Assembly: GCF_002574545.1 (NCBI RefSeq)
Contig: NZ_NUGT01000077.1
Span: 88,777-152,776 of the forward strand
Length of the DNA: 64,000 nt
Reading direction: 5' to 3'
Origin: Bacillus sp. AFS055030
Lineage (GTDB): Bacteria; Bacillota; Bacilli; Bacillales; Bacillaceae_G
In this document: in pieces, positions 56,451 through 64,000 of the stretch
Position numbering within the stretch: position 1 is the stretch's first letter
Layout: each line of letters starts with the position of its first letter
The notes under the pieces: model-generated
Told to the model about the DNA's origin: nothing
Databases searched by the model: none
Seen by the model: only the letters and a program-made list of their open reading frames with translations
Made by a program: the position numbers and the translations under genes

Positions 56451-57545
56451 TTATAGGATGATTAATTCTTTAGGGAATTTTGTTAATGTGATTGCACCTG
56501 TTTCTGTAATAACGATATCATCTTCAATACGAACGCCACCTATATTTGGTACATAGATTCCTGGTTCAATTGTATATGACATACCCGTTTTAATAATATC
56601 AGTATTTGAATCATTTACTGATGGGTAATCGTGGATACCAATACCTAAACCGTGACCAATACGGTGAACGAAATATTCGCCATATCCAGCGTTTGCGATG
56701 ACTTGGCGAGCAGCACGATCAACATTTCCTAATACCTCGCCTGGTTTACTTACTTCGATTGCAGCAAGTTGACCTTTTAAAACGGTTTCATAAATTTCTC
56801 GTTGTTGCTCATTTGGTTGACCAAACATTACTGTACGAGTAATATCTGAGCAATATCCATCAACGATAAAACCTAGGTCCATAAGTACGAAATCACCCTT
56901 TTTAATTGGGTTTGTACCTGGATTACCATGTGGTAAAGCTGAATTTGCACCAGTTAATATTAAAGTGCTAAATGATGTTTTAGAAATGCCTTTTTTCTTC
57001 ATTTCATATTCCATTTCAGCAATTAAATCCATTTCTGTTTTGCCTTCAGCAATACGATCAACAATAATTTGGCAAGCCATGTCAGCCGCTTCAGCAGCAA
57101 CTTGCATACGACGAATTTCTTCACTATCTTTAATTAAACGTAAGTCATGTAATTTTTCCTCAGCTGCAAGGAATTGTGCACCAGGGAAAAGTTGTACTAA
57201 TCTTTCATAGCGGCCAACTAGAAGATGTTCTTTTTCAATCGCCATACGATTTACTGAAATATTGCGTTTTGCTAATGATTCTTGAATCATTGCCCAAGGG
57301 TCTTGACTATCATTAAAGCCTATTACGCCATATTTCCAGCCAGCATTTTGTACATGTCCAACTTCCATTTGTGGACAGACAAGAATTGGCTCTTCATTTG
57401 GAAATACAAGACAAGCTAAAAGACGTTCATGTGGATTACAATGGAAATTAGTTAAATAAAATACGTTCTCAGTAGATGTAATAAATCCTAGTTGAATATC
57501 TTGTTCTTTTAACCAAGTTGATAGATTTTGTATACGGTGTTCCAT
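56451..57545 (-). CDS. M24 Xaa-Pro peptidase
   Basis: 364 residues. Creatinase-like N-terminal domain (about 1-125) and M24 pita-bread domain with all metal ligands: Asp pair in 'LMDLGFIVDGYCSDITRT', His in 'HRIGHGLGIGIHDYP', Glu in 'YTIEPGIYVPNIGG' and 'VRIEDDIVIT'. Cleaves Xaa-Pro bonds of peptides in the cytoplasm. Two ATG codons are possible (57554 and 57545); the second is at the right distance from AAGAAAGGA. Confidence 0.9.
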   Translation of the reverse strand: MEHRIQNLSTWLKEQDIQLGFITSTENVFYLTNFHCNPHERLLACLVFPNEEPILVCPQMEVGHVQNAGWKYGVIGFNDSQDPWAMIQESLAKRNISVNRMAIEKEHLLVGRYERLVQLFPGAQFLAAEEKLHDLRLIKDSEEIRRMQVAAEAADMACQIIVDRIAEGKTEMDLIAEMEYEMKKKGISKTSFSTLILTGANSALPHGNPGTNPIKKGDFVLMDLGFIVDGYCSDITRTVMFGQPNEQQREIYETVLKGQLAAIEVSKPGEVLGNVDRAARQVIANAGYGEYFVHRIGHGLGIGIHDYPSVNDSNTDIIKTGMSYTIEPGIYVPNIGGVRIEDDIVITETGAITLTKFPKELIIL

Positions 57546-57735
57546 GTGTAACATCCTTTCTTAAAAAACAATTTACTGCAATAAACAAAAAAAGTCTCTA
57601 CAGTTTGTAACACTCCTATTTTATCATTTTTTATCGAATTTCGTAAAATAGTTAACGTATTTCAAATTTTTGTAATAGAAAATAATCTGTTAAAATGTGT
57701 TAGAGACTAATTTTAAAATAAAGGAGCGACTTCAA

Positions 57736-58422
57736 TTGAAAATTACATATTTTGGGCATAGTGTTATTTTAGTAGAACACGGTCAAGATTCAATTATTAT
57801 TGACCCATTTATTAATGGTAATCCACATACTAATGTGAAAGTAGAAAATATTAAAGTGAATTATATTTATGTAACACACGGTCATGGTGATCATTTAGGT
57901 GACACAGTTGAACTTGCGAAACGAAATGATGCAACTGTTATTGCTCCAGTAGAATTAGCAACATGGATCTCTTGGCAAGGTGTTAATGTTGTCCCTATGC
58001 ATATCGGGGGAGAAAAAGAGTTTTCATTTGGTAAGCTAAAATTAGTAGAAGCGATTCATGGTTCAAGTATTGTTGATGAAGAAAATAAACAAATTATTAA
58101 TGTAGGACCACCATCAGGCGTCTTATTAAAAATAGCTGGTAAAACAATTTATCATGCTGGTGATACCGCATTATACAGAGGAATGAAAACATTAGGTGAG
58201 TATGAAAATATTGATATAGCCTATTTACCAATTGGTAATCATTTTACAATGGGAATCGACGATGCAGTGATTGCTTCTGAGTGGATTAACGCACAGCAAG
58301 TCATTCCAATGCATTATAATACATTTCCACCAATCCAAGTAGACCCAAATGAGTTCCTTGCAAAATTACCAAAAAATAATGGTTTTATTCATGAGCCAAA
58401 TACAACAATTACACTATTGTAG
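57736..58422 (+). CDS. ytkL: YtkL, metallo-beta-lactamase-fold hydrolase (UPF0173)
   Basis: 228 residues. 'THGHGDHLGDTVELAKR' metal motif (H-x-H-x-D-H), 'HAGDTALYRGM' and 'IPMHYNTFP' ligands. Family UPF0173, zinc hydrolase of unknown substrate. TTG start after AAAGGAGCG fits the conserved beginning 'KITYFGHSVI'; longer readings lack a site. Confidence 0.9.
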   Translation: MKITYFGHSVILVEHGQDSIIIDPFINGNPHTNVKVENIKVNYIYVTHGHGDHLGDTVELAKRNDATVIAPVELATWISWQGVNVVPMHIGGEKEFSFGKLKLVEAIHGSSIVDEENKQIINVGPPSGVLLKIAGKTIYHAGDTALYRGMKTLGEYENIDIAYLPIGNHFTMGIDDAVIASEWINAQQVIPMHYNTFPPIQVDPNEFLAKLPKNNGFIHEPNTTITLL

Positions 58423-58458
58423 TATCTGGCATAGAAAAAATATTAGTACAGTACTAGA

Positions 58459-58482
58459 AGCACGTTGAAACGTGCTTTTTTT
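58459..58482 (+). terminator. Terminator of ytkL
   Basis: AGCACGTT/AACGTGCT stem with a 2-base spacer and T7. Confidence 0.82.
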
Positions 58483-58551
58483 CATGGTATGAATTGTTAT
58501 ATAATAGTTAATAAAAATATTAATACAACCATTGAAAGCTTGGTGAGGTAA

Positions 58552-59868
58552 TTGACTACAAAGCATGATCAAATACTAGAACATATTGAACAACTACCAG
58601 TCGGTCATAAAATATCAGTTAGACAAATTGCAAAAGATTTAAGTGTAAGCGAAGGTACTGCATATAGAGCAATTAAAGATGCAGAAAATAAAGGATTTGT
58701 TAGTACTATTGAACGAGTAGGGACAATTCGAATTGAAACAAAAAGAAAAGAAAATATTGAAAAATTAACTTTTGCCGAAGTTGTTAATATCGTTGATGGA
58801 CAAGTTTTAGGTGGAAAAGAAGGATTACATAAAACACTTAATAAGTTTGTTATTGGTGCAATGCAGCTTGATGCGATGATGAGATATATTAGTGCAAATA
58901 ATTTATTAATCGTCGGAAACCGAGTAAATGCGCATGAATTAGCATTAAAAGAAGGGTCAGCAGTTTTAGTAACAGGTGGATTTGATACAGATGAAAGCGT
59001 AAAACGTCTTGCGGACGAAATGAAAATGCCGATTATTTCTTCTAGTTATGATACGTTTACTGTTGCGACATTAATTAATCGTGCAATTTATGATCAGTTA
59101 ATTAAGAAAGATATCGTACTAGTTGAAGATATTTTAATACCAACTGAAAAAACAGCTACACTCTCTCCATTTGATGAAGTTGAAAAATGGTATGAATATA
59201 ATCGAGAAACAGGTCATGGAAGATATCCTGTAATTGATGATCGAGGTAAGTTAATTGGCATTGTAACTTCAAAGGATATCATACATGAACAAAGAACCCA
59301 AAGAATTGATAAAGTGATGACTAGACATCCAATCAGTGTAAATGAAAAGATGTCGGTTGCTGCAGCCGCTAGAATGATGGTTTGGGAAGGTATAGAGTTG
59401 CTACCGGTCGTAAATACATCGAATAACTTAATCGGTATTATAAGTCGTCAAGATGTACTTGAAGCACTGCAGCAATTACAACGTCAGCCTCAAGTGGGCG
59501 AAACAATTGATGATATCGTTACTAGTCAATTTCATAATAATAAAGATCAAAAAAATGAGGACTTTACAATTAGATGTAATGTAACTCCGCAAATGACGAA
59601 TGTAATTGGTACTCTTTCACATGGCGTATTTACGACGATTGTAACCGAGGCAGGTAAACGAGCCGTTCGTGATATGAAAAAAGGGGACTTAATCGTAGAA
59701 AATATAACTATTTACTTCGTACAGCCAGTTCAAATTGATGATGTCATTGAAATTAAACCAAAAGTTTTAGAATTGGGTCGTAAGTTTGGAAAAGTCGATG
59801 TTGAAGTATTTCAGCAAGGAACATTAGTTGGTAAAGCGTTAATGATGATGCAGTTATTAGATCGATAG
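58552..59868 (+). CDS. ytoI: YtoI, HTH-DRTGG-CBS-hotdog regulator-like protein
   Basis: 438 residues. Domain order: winged-helix DNA-binding (about 5-62, 'HKISVRQIAKDLSVSEGTAYRAIKDAENKGFV'), DRTGG domain (about 70-180), two CBS domains (about 195-315, 'GRYPVIDDRGKLIGIVTSKDII' and 'IELLPVVNTSNNLIGIISRQDVL') and a hotdog/thioesterase-like C-terminus. Probably senses an adenine nucleotide or acyl-CoA and controls genes; targets unknown. TTG start at GTGAGGT with short spacing. Confidence 0.9.
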   Translation: MTTKHDQILEHIEQLPVGHKISVRQIAKDLSVSEGTAYRAIKDAENKGFVSTIERVGTIRIETKRKENIEKLTFAEVVNIVDGQVLGGKEGLHKTLNKFVIGAMQLDAMMRYISANNLLIVGNRVNAHELALKEGSAVLVTGGFDTDESVKRLADEMKMPIISSSYDTFTVATLINRAIYDQLIKKDIVLVEDILIPTEKTATLSPFDEVEKWYEYNRETGHGRYPVIDDRGKLIGIVTSKDIIHEQRTQRIDKVMTRHPISVNEKMSVAAAARMMVWEGIELLPVVNTSNNLIGIISRQDVLEALQQLQRQPQVGETIDDIVTSQFHNNKDQKNEDFTIRCNVTPQMTNVIGTLSHGVFTTIVTEAGKRAVRDMKKGDLIVENITIYFVQPVQIDDVIEIKPKVLELGRKFGKVDVEVFQQGTLVGKALMMMQLLDR

Positions 59869-59870
59869 AT

Positions 59871-59902
59871 ATGGAAGCCATATTAGGGCTTCCATTTTTT
59901 TT
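59871..59902 (+). terminator. Terminator of ytoI
   Basis: ATGGAAGCC/GGCTTCCAT perfect 9-bp stem, T8. Confidence 0.88.
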
Positions 59903-59909
59903 ACAAAAT

Positions 59910-59936
59910 AAAAAAGCAGGAAACCATTCCCTGCCT
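59910..59936 (-). terminator. Terminator of the TPR-like gene
   Basis: On the minus strand GGCAGGGAA/TTTCCTGCT pairs imperfectly, then T6. Confidence 0.6.
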
Positions 59937-59943
59937 TTGAAGT

Positions 59944-60981
59944 TTATGAAAAAATCATCCCGTTTTTTACATTCGAAAGTAGTTTATTAACCCGATTAAC
60001 AAATTCATTATTTTCGTTTCTAGTATCAAAATCTTTTGCTAAGTCATATACAATTTTTTCTAATTTCACTAAGTCGTAAATAAATTCATCTTCATTTATT
60101 TTCAATTTTTTCGCCATAAATAATGCTGCTAGCCAAAATTCGAATTTATATGATAGATTCGAAAGATTGTCGCATAAATCAACATGTTTATAAAACAATT
60201 CAATTGCTCTATCCGGATCACAAAACGTTAAAAAAATGATTTGCTCACTTAGTTCAGGAATGTATTTAGTGCGATTATATGTTACAAAATATGCTTTTTG
60301 TTGAATGATTAATGCTTCATCAATTTTTCTATCTTCTAGTAAAGGAAGAAGTAATTTTGAATAGGATTTGTGAATCGCTTCGTCACAATCAACAGTACTA
60401 TTCATTATTTTATTTTGTAAATTTAAGGCTTCTTGAAGATGATCAGTTTTTAGTAAATAAATCATTTCGCTATACATTTCACATTTTTCACAATTACTTA
60501 AATTATCCCTTGGAGATTTTTTATATAGTTGATAGCTTTGTTTTGCGTAATCAATTTGACCTAAATATAAGTTCATTATAAATAGAGCTTGAAAATACGG
60601 TCTTAAAGAAAAGTTAGCAATTACTAAACGATTCTTAAAATCCTCGAAATAATGATGAATTTCCTCTAAAGAGAATCTTAGTGACTGGGGTATTATTTCT
60701 AACAACCATTTATACAGCCATAGAATCTGCTCTTGATCGATACGTTCTTCGTTTTGATCATATAAATCTACACACCATAAAAAGGTATCAATAAATAAGT
60801 CTATTTCACCAATAGAAAAAGCAGTTTCGGCTAATTCCATATTAACGTAATATAGATATCCCCATTCCTCTTGATTCTCTAATTCTTCTGCAAATGTCAG
60901 TAGTTTTTGAAGTTTAATACTAGAATGTGATAATTCTACTAGTTCATCAAATTTTGATGAAAATAGTTCTTCTGTCATCAT
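59944..60981 (-). CDS. TPR-like helical repeat protein with CxxC
   Basis: 345 residues, soluble and wholly helical; repeated helix pairs such as 'ELAETAFSIGEIDLFIDTFLWCVDLY' and 'FIMNLYLGQIDYAKQSYQLYKK' suggest tetratricopeptide-like repeats. A 'NCEKC' pair at about 168-172 might bind zinc. No Rap-type signature or HTH. It sits in the ytoI-ytpI interval. Function unknown; possible scaffold. Two tandem ATG codons at the start. Confidence 0.7.
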   Translation of the reverse strand: MMTEELFSSKFDELVELSHSSIKLQKLLTFAEELENQEEWGYLYYVNMELAETAFSIGEIDLFIDTFLWCVDLYDQNEERIDQEQILWLYKWLLEIIPQSLRFSLEEIHHYFEDFKNRLVIANFSLRPYFQALFIMNLYLGQIDYAKQSYQLYKKSPRDNLSNCEKCEMYSEMIYLLKTDHLQEALNLQNKIMNSTVDCDEAIHKSYSKLLLPLLEDRKIDEALIIQQKAYFVTYNRTKYIPELSEQIIFLTFCDPDRAIELFYKHVDLCDNLSNLSYKFEFWLAALFMAKKLKINEDEFIYDLVKLEKIVYDLAKDFDTRNENNEFVNRVNKLLSNVKNGMIFS

Positions 60982-61014
60982 GTAAGTTTTCTCACTTTCT
61001 AGATTACTTTAAGA

Positions 61015-61305
61015 TTAAACAGTTTGTTTATTTTCAATTGCTTTATAATGTTTATTCTGTAAGTATCCACGATATAGATTTGCCACACCAAAAACGATGA
61101 ACACAATCCCAACACAAATTCTTATTAATTCAAGATCTATCACAATTTGGTTTATACCGTAAAGCAATAGGAATAATCCAAAAGTTAATCTTGCACGTGA
61201 TCCTGCAATTTTTTTTGTTAGTAGTTCGCTTGTAAAGAAAAATTTGGTAACGTAAAATAAGAAGAATAGAAAAGATATAATTACTATTGTTGCAATGCTA
61301 TTCAC
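61015..61305 (-). CDS. ytpI: YtpI family membrane protein
   Basis: 96 residues with three hydrophobic segments (about 3-24, 40-56, 60-80), the size and pattern of YtpI, and in the same place, divergent from nrnA. Function unknown. The short gap to the downstream TPR-like gene allows co-transcription. Confidence 0.85.
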   Translation of the reverse strand: MNSIATIVIISFLFFLFYVTKFFFTSELLTKKIAGSRARLTFGLFLLLYGINQIVIDLELIRICVGIVFIVFGVANLYRGYLQNKHYKAIENKQTV

Positions 61306-61396
61306 TTAGCTTCCACCTTTCAATGACTAAATACATAATTATATTTTACAGTCATAGAAACTATATTTCAAAAGTTTTCATATAAAGGAGAGTTTA

Positions 61397-62338
61397 ATGT
61401 TGAAGGAACAAATTTTAAAAGATATCCATTCGTTTGATACGATAATCATTCATCGTCATGTTCGTCCAGATCCAGATGCTATTGGTTCACAGTGTGGTTT
61501 AGCAGAGATGATTAAAGCAAGTTATCCTGCTAAAAAAGTATATGTAGTAGGACAATTGCCTGAGTCTCTAGCGTTTTTATATAAAATGGATGAAATTGAA
61601 GATGAAGTCTATAAGGATGCACTTGTCATTGTTTGTGATACTGCTAATACTGAACGAGTAGATGATGCTAGATATTCAACTGGAAAGAAACTGATCAAAA
61701 TTGACCATCATCCAAACGTAGATCAATACGGAGACATTATGCATGTAGATACTACTGCCAGTTCAACTAGTGAGTTAATTTTTGAACTTGCAGAGAGTAG
61801 TAATGAACAATTAGTCGTAACTGACGAAGCTGCGAGACTAATTTATGCGGGAATTATAGGGGATACAGGAAGATTCTTATTTCCAAGTACAACAGAAAGA
61901 ACTTTTCATGCAGCTAGTAGTTTGATTAAAAAGGATTTTTCTATTAATGAAATATATGACAATATGTACGAAACATCAATTGAGATGGCTCATTTAAATG
62001 GATATGTTCTTCAAAATTTTAAATTAACCAAAGAGGGAGTCGGTCATATCAACATGACAAAGGCTCTAATGGATGAATATAATGTAAACTCTGAACAAGC
62101 TTCATTGGCTGTAAGTTCACTTGGACATATAAAAGGGGTAAAAGCTTGGGTGATCTTTTTAGAAGAAGAGGAATTAATTCGAGTACGTCTTCGTTCAAAA
62201 GGACCAGTTATTAATGGAGTAGCTGCGATGTTTAACGGTGGTGGACATCCGCTTGCATCTGGAGCGAAAATCTTCTCATGGGAAGAAGCAGAAAAAGTAG
62301 TGGAAGAATTACAAAAAGTTTGTAGAGAAGAAATATAA
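61397..62338 (+). CDS. nrnA: NrnA, nanoRNase / pAp phosphatase (DHH family)
   Basis: 313 residues. DHH motifs 'HVRPDPDAIGSQCGLAEMI', 'VCDTANTERVDD', 'IDHHPN' and DHHA1 'FNGGGHPLASGAKI'. Degrades 2-5 nt RNAs and dephosphorylates pAp. AAAGGAGAG precedes the ATG. Length equals B. subtilis NrnA (YtqI). Confidence 0.95.
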   Translation: MLKEQILKDIHSFDTIIIHRHVRPDPDAIGSQCGLAEMIKASYPAKKVYVVGQLPESLAFLYKMDEIEDEVYKDALVIVCDTANTERVDDARYSTGKKLIKIDHHPNVDQYGDIMHVDTTASSTSELIFELAESSNEQLVVTDEAARLIYAGIIGDTGRFLFPSTTERTFHAASSLIKKDFSINEIYDNMYETSIEMAHLNGYVLQNFKLTKEGVGHINMTKALMDEYNVNSEQASLAVSSLGHIKGVKAWVIFLEEEELIRVRLRSKGPVINGVAAMFNGGGHPLASGAKIFSWEEAEKVVEELQKVCREEI

Positions 62339-62354
62339 AAGTTGAAAATAAATT

Positions 62355-62395
62355 TGAGAGGCTAATCAAGCAGTCTAGCCTCTCATTTATTTTGT
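62355..62395. terminator. Bidirectional terminator between nrnA and ytrI
   Basis: GAGAGGCTA/TAGCCTCTC perfect stem with an 11-base loop; AT-rich flanks on both sides. Confidence 0.75.
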
Positions 62396-62890
62396 GCTTT
62401 TTATTTTTAATGTAATTTCTAATACGGTATCAAAATAGATTGTATCGATTTCAAGTTTAAATCGCCGATCATCTTTAATATAAACTTTGTTTTCGATCGC
62501 CCGTCTTAATAATTCACGATTTTGGGAAACACTTTTTATATCTTGAGTAAGTAGGTTACTTAGGTCATTCTTTACATCACTAATAAGTTGATGATTCGTA
62601 TATACATTTATATTGTATTGTTTGTAATTTAAGATTGTCACTTTGATTTCTTGAACGGTTAAATTTCGTTTCTTTTCCTTGTTCATTCGCTCCATATTTT
62701 CAAAAAATATATTTTTATCTCTTAAATATTCTTTATTGAGCATTTTCAATTCAGTTATTTGTTTTACTTGTTCTTCTTCTGTCACTCCATAAAAATAAAT
62801 AAAGACAAGCCAGCTAATGATAAACCCGAAAAAAATGCCTACAAAAAATTTTGCCCAAGAGTGTGAGAGTTGTTCTGGAGGAGCTTTCAT
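62387..62890 (-). CDS. ytrI: YtrI, sporulation membrane protein
   Basis: 167 residues. One membrane segment (about 16-37, 'FFVGIFFGFIISWLVFIYFYG') then a coiled-coil and an extracytoplasmic domain. ytrHI is a mother-cell (sigma-E) operon needed for spore resistance in B. subtilis. The ATG overlaps the ytrH stop as TAATG; AGGAGAAC lies upstream. Confidence 0.88.
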   Translation of the reverse strand: MKAPPEQLSHSWAKFFVGIFFGFIISWLVFIYFYGVTEEEQVKQITELKMLNKEYLRDKNIFFENMERMNKEKKRNLTVQEIKVTILNYKQYNINVYTNHQLISDVKNDLSNLLTQDIKSVSQNRELLRRAIENKVYIKDDRRFKLEIDTIYFDTVLEITLKIKSTK

Positions 62891-63225
62891 TATACATGTT
62901 CTCCTGTAAACCATTGGATAATGATTGTACCTGTATGTGTTCCACCCATGGCGGCTATAATCATGATAATTTGCTTAATGAATTCGATTGTTTCTCCTTC
63001 AAATAATCCTTTTTCAAAACTATAAAATGTATCAAATGTTCCACCTATCGCCCCAACAATTGCCCAAATTCGTAGTTTCATTGATAAATCATACATGCTG
63101 CTAAGTGGTGGCTGTCCAATGACATAGTAACCAATTGAACCAATGATCGATCCACCTATTATAATTCCTAGTGAAATAAAATACATTGAAATTAATGCTG
63201 GTATGAATGGCAACTTAAGCTCCAA
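62890..63225 (-). CDS. ytrH: YtrH, sporulation membrane protein
   Basis: 111 residues, three membrane segments (about 10-35, 45-65, 80-105), with 'SLGIIIGGSIIGSIGYYVIGQPPLSSMYDLSMKLRIWAIVGAIGGTFDTF'. First gene of ytrHI, divergent from dnaE. GTGAGGACAATTGG... places a GAGTGAGG site ahead of the ATG. Confidence 0.9.
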   Translation of the reverse strand: MELKLPFIPALISMYFISLGIIIGGSIIGSIGYYVIGQPPLSSMYDLSMKLRIWAIVGAIGGTFDTFYSFEKGLFEGETIEFIKQIIMIIAAMGGTHTGTIIIQWFTGEHV

Positions 63226-63333
63226 TTGTCCTCACTCCTTCAATTAATATATATGGACAAATTGTTACGTGTATGATGAGTATTAAAGTAAGTTTAAAAT
63301 AAATGATTTGTTTTCTTTTTTACGAACAAAAAT

Positions 63334-63347
63334 AGAATGTAAGTTCG
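63334..63347 (+). promoter_or_regulatory. LexA-like box ahead of dnaE
   Basis: AGAATGTAAGTTCG resembles the Bacillus SOS box CGAAC-N4-GTTCG with two departures (first base and fifth base). A further CGAAC half-site lies at 63323-63327. A TAGAAT -10-like hexamer (63358-63363) follows, so binding would overlap the promoter. Confidence 0.4.
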
Positions 63348-63398
63348 TGTTTTGTGATAGAATAGATTATATTAAAAAGATGGTAAGGAGGAATGTAG

Positions 63399-64000
63399 AT
63401 GAGTTTTGTTCATTTGCAAGTTCAAAGTTCTTATAGTTTATTGCAAAGTGCATGTAAAATAGATGAATTAATTAATGCTGCTGTTAGAGAAGGACATCCT
63501 GCGCTTGCTATTGCAGATGAAAATGTCATGTACGGGGTAATTCCTTTTTATCATGCGTGTAAAAAAGCGGGGATTAAGCCAATTGTTGGGGTGAAAATCT
63601 CAATTTTAATGGATGAACAGCAGTCTTATCCGATGATTTTATTAGCAAAAGATTTGACAGGTTATCAAAACCTTCTAAAACTTACAAGTATTATAGGGAC
63701 GAAATCACCAGAAGGAATTCCTAAAAAGTGGTTATCGGCATATAGTACCGGTGTGATTGCAATTACACCAGGAATCGAGGGAGAAATTGAAAACTTACTA
63801 TTAAATGGAGAAATCGAAAGAGCTATTGTTCATGTAAAAGAATACCAAACAATTTTCGATCACTTTTTTGTCAGTATTCAAGATCACGGTTTACCTGAAG
63901 ATCGTTTGTTATATCCATTAATTAAACAAGTACAAAAAGAAACAAACATCGGTTTAGTTGTTACAAATGACGTTCGATATATTGAAAAAGAGGATGCACT
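63399..64000 (+). CDS. dnaE: DNA polymerase III alpha subunit DnaE, 5' part (runs off the window)
   Basis: First 200 residues; the reading frame is still open at 64000. Opens MSFVHLQVQSSYSLLQSA with 'ADENVMYGVIPFYHACKKAGIKPIVGVKI', the PHP domain at the N-terminus of bacterial DnaE. AAGGAGGAATG precedes the ATG. In Bacillus DnaE extends RNA primers on the lagging strand. PHP metal ligands are partly replaced: Gln9 where His is usual (L-x-V-H-S) and Glu41 in A-D-E-N where D-H is common. Divergent from ytrHI as in B. subtilis. Confidence 0.92.
   Translation, partial: MSFVHLQVQSSYSLLQSACKIDELINAAVREGHPALAIADENVMYGVIPFYHACKKAGIKPIVGVKISILMDEQQSYPMILLAKDLTGYQNLLKLTSIIGTKSPEGIPKKWLSAYSTGVIAITPGIEGEIENLLLNGEIERAIVHVKEYQTIFDHFFVSIQDHGLPEDRLLYPLIKQVQKETNIGLVVTNDVRYIEKEDA

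Overview
This is a low-GC chromosomal segment from a spore-forming Bacillaceae member. The base composition is AT-rich, ribosome binding sites are strong (AGGAGG type) and TTG starts are used several times. It encodes spore proteins (an alpha/beta SASP, GerW/YtfJ, YtrH/YtrI, RefZ), bacillithiol-system YtxJ, CcpA and T-box leaders. Gene order follows the murC-ytxG ... dnaE region of Bacillus subtilis (ytxG, ytxJ, aroA, ccpA, acuCBA/acsA, tyrS, rpsD, ytsP, refZ, ezrA, nifZ-thiI, SASP, acsI, ytcJ, ytfI-ytfJ, tpx, ytxK-ackA, ytkK, ald, ytkL, ytoI, ytpI, nrnA, ytrIH, dnaE), with insertions and gaps. The family looks like the Bacillus/Gottfriedia side of Bacillaceae; I cannot place the species. I see no tRNA, rRNA, IS element, prophage or CRISPR array.

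Layout. 1-4.6 kb: two small conserved proteins, a dicarboxylate/amino-acid symporter, an M29 aminopeptidase and ytxG-ytxJ. 4.7-17 kb: a galactoside utilisation island between ytxJ and aroA. It holds a CUT1 ABC importer without an ATPase, a GH43 enzyme, a LacI-type regulator, a GH2 beta-galactosidase-like enzyme and galKETM. Its two transcription units start with near-identical promoter modules, each followed by a cre-like operator. 17-19.5 kb: a rhodanese, an acetamidase-family protein and an alpha/beta hydrolase. 19.6-26.5 kb: aroA, ccpA and the divergent acuABC/acsA acetate switch. 26.5-31.9 kb: a LemA/TPM pair, tyrS under a tyrosine T-box, and directly after it a second tyrosine T-box controlling a GNAT enzyme and an NhaC-family transporter. 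32-44.7 kb: a YdcF-like protein, rpsD with a long leader, ytsP, refZ, ezrA, nifZ-thiI, a SASP, a second mutarotase-like protein, an acyl-CoA synthetase and ytcJ. 44.8-64 kb: ytfI-gerW, tpx, proC, a stand-alone MprF-type lysyltransferase domain, ytxK-ackA, an EcsC protein, a degenerate SDR, ald, an Xaa-Pro peptidase, ytkL, ytoI, a TPR-like protein, ytpI, nrnA, ytrIH and the 5' end of dnaE.

How parts work together. The island should import a galactose-containing oligosaccharide, cleave it in the cytoplasm and pass galactose through the Leloir pathway, under carbon catabolite control from CcpA, which is encoded about 4 kb away. AcsA with AcuA and AcuC, plus AckA further on, form the acetate node. 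The twin tyrosine T-boxes would couple tyrosyl-tRNA charging both to TyrRS synthesis and to a probable tyrosine (or related) transporter.

Most of the window is ordinary conserved core. The points most worth a second look are the duplicated promoter module of the sugar island, the tandem tyrosine T-boxes with the GNAT-NhaC pair, the stand-alone MprF catalytic domain, and the SDR that has lost its catalytic Tyr.
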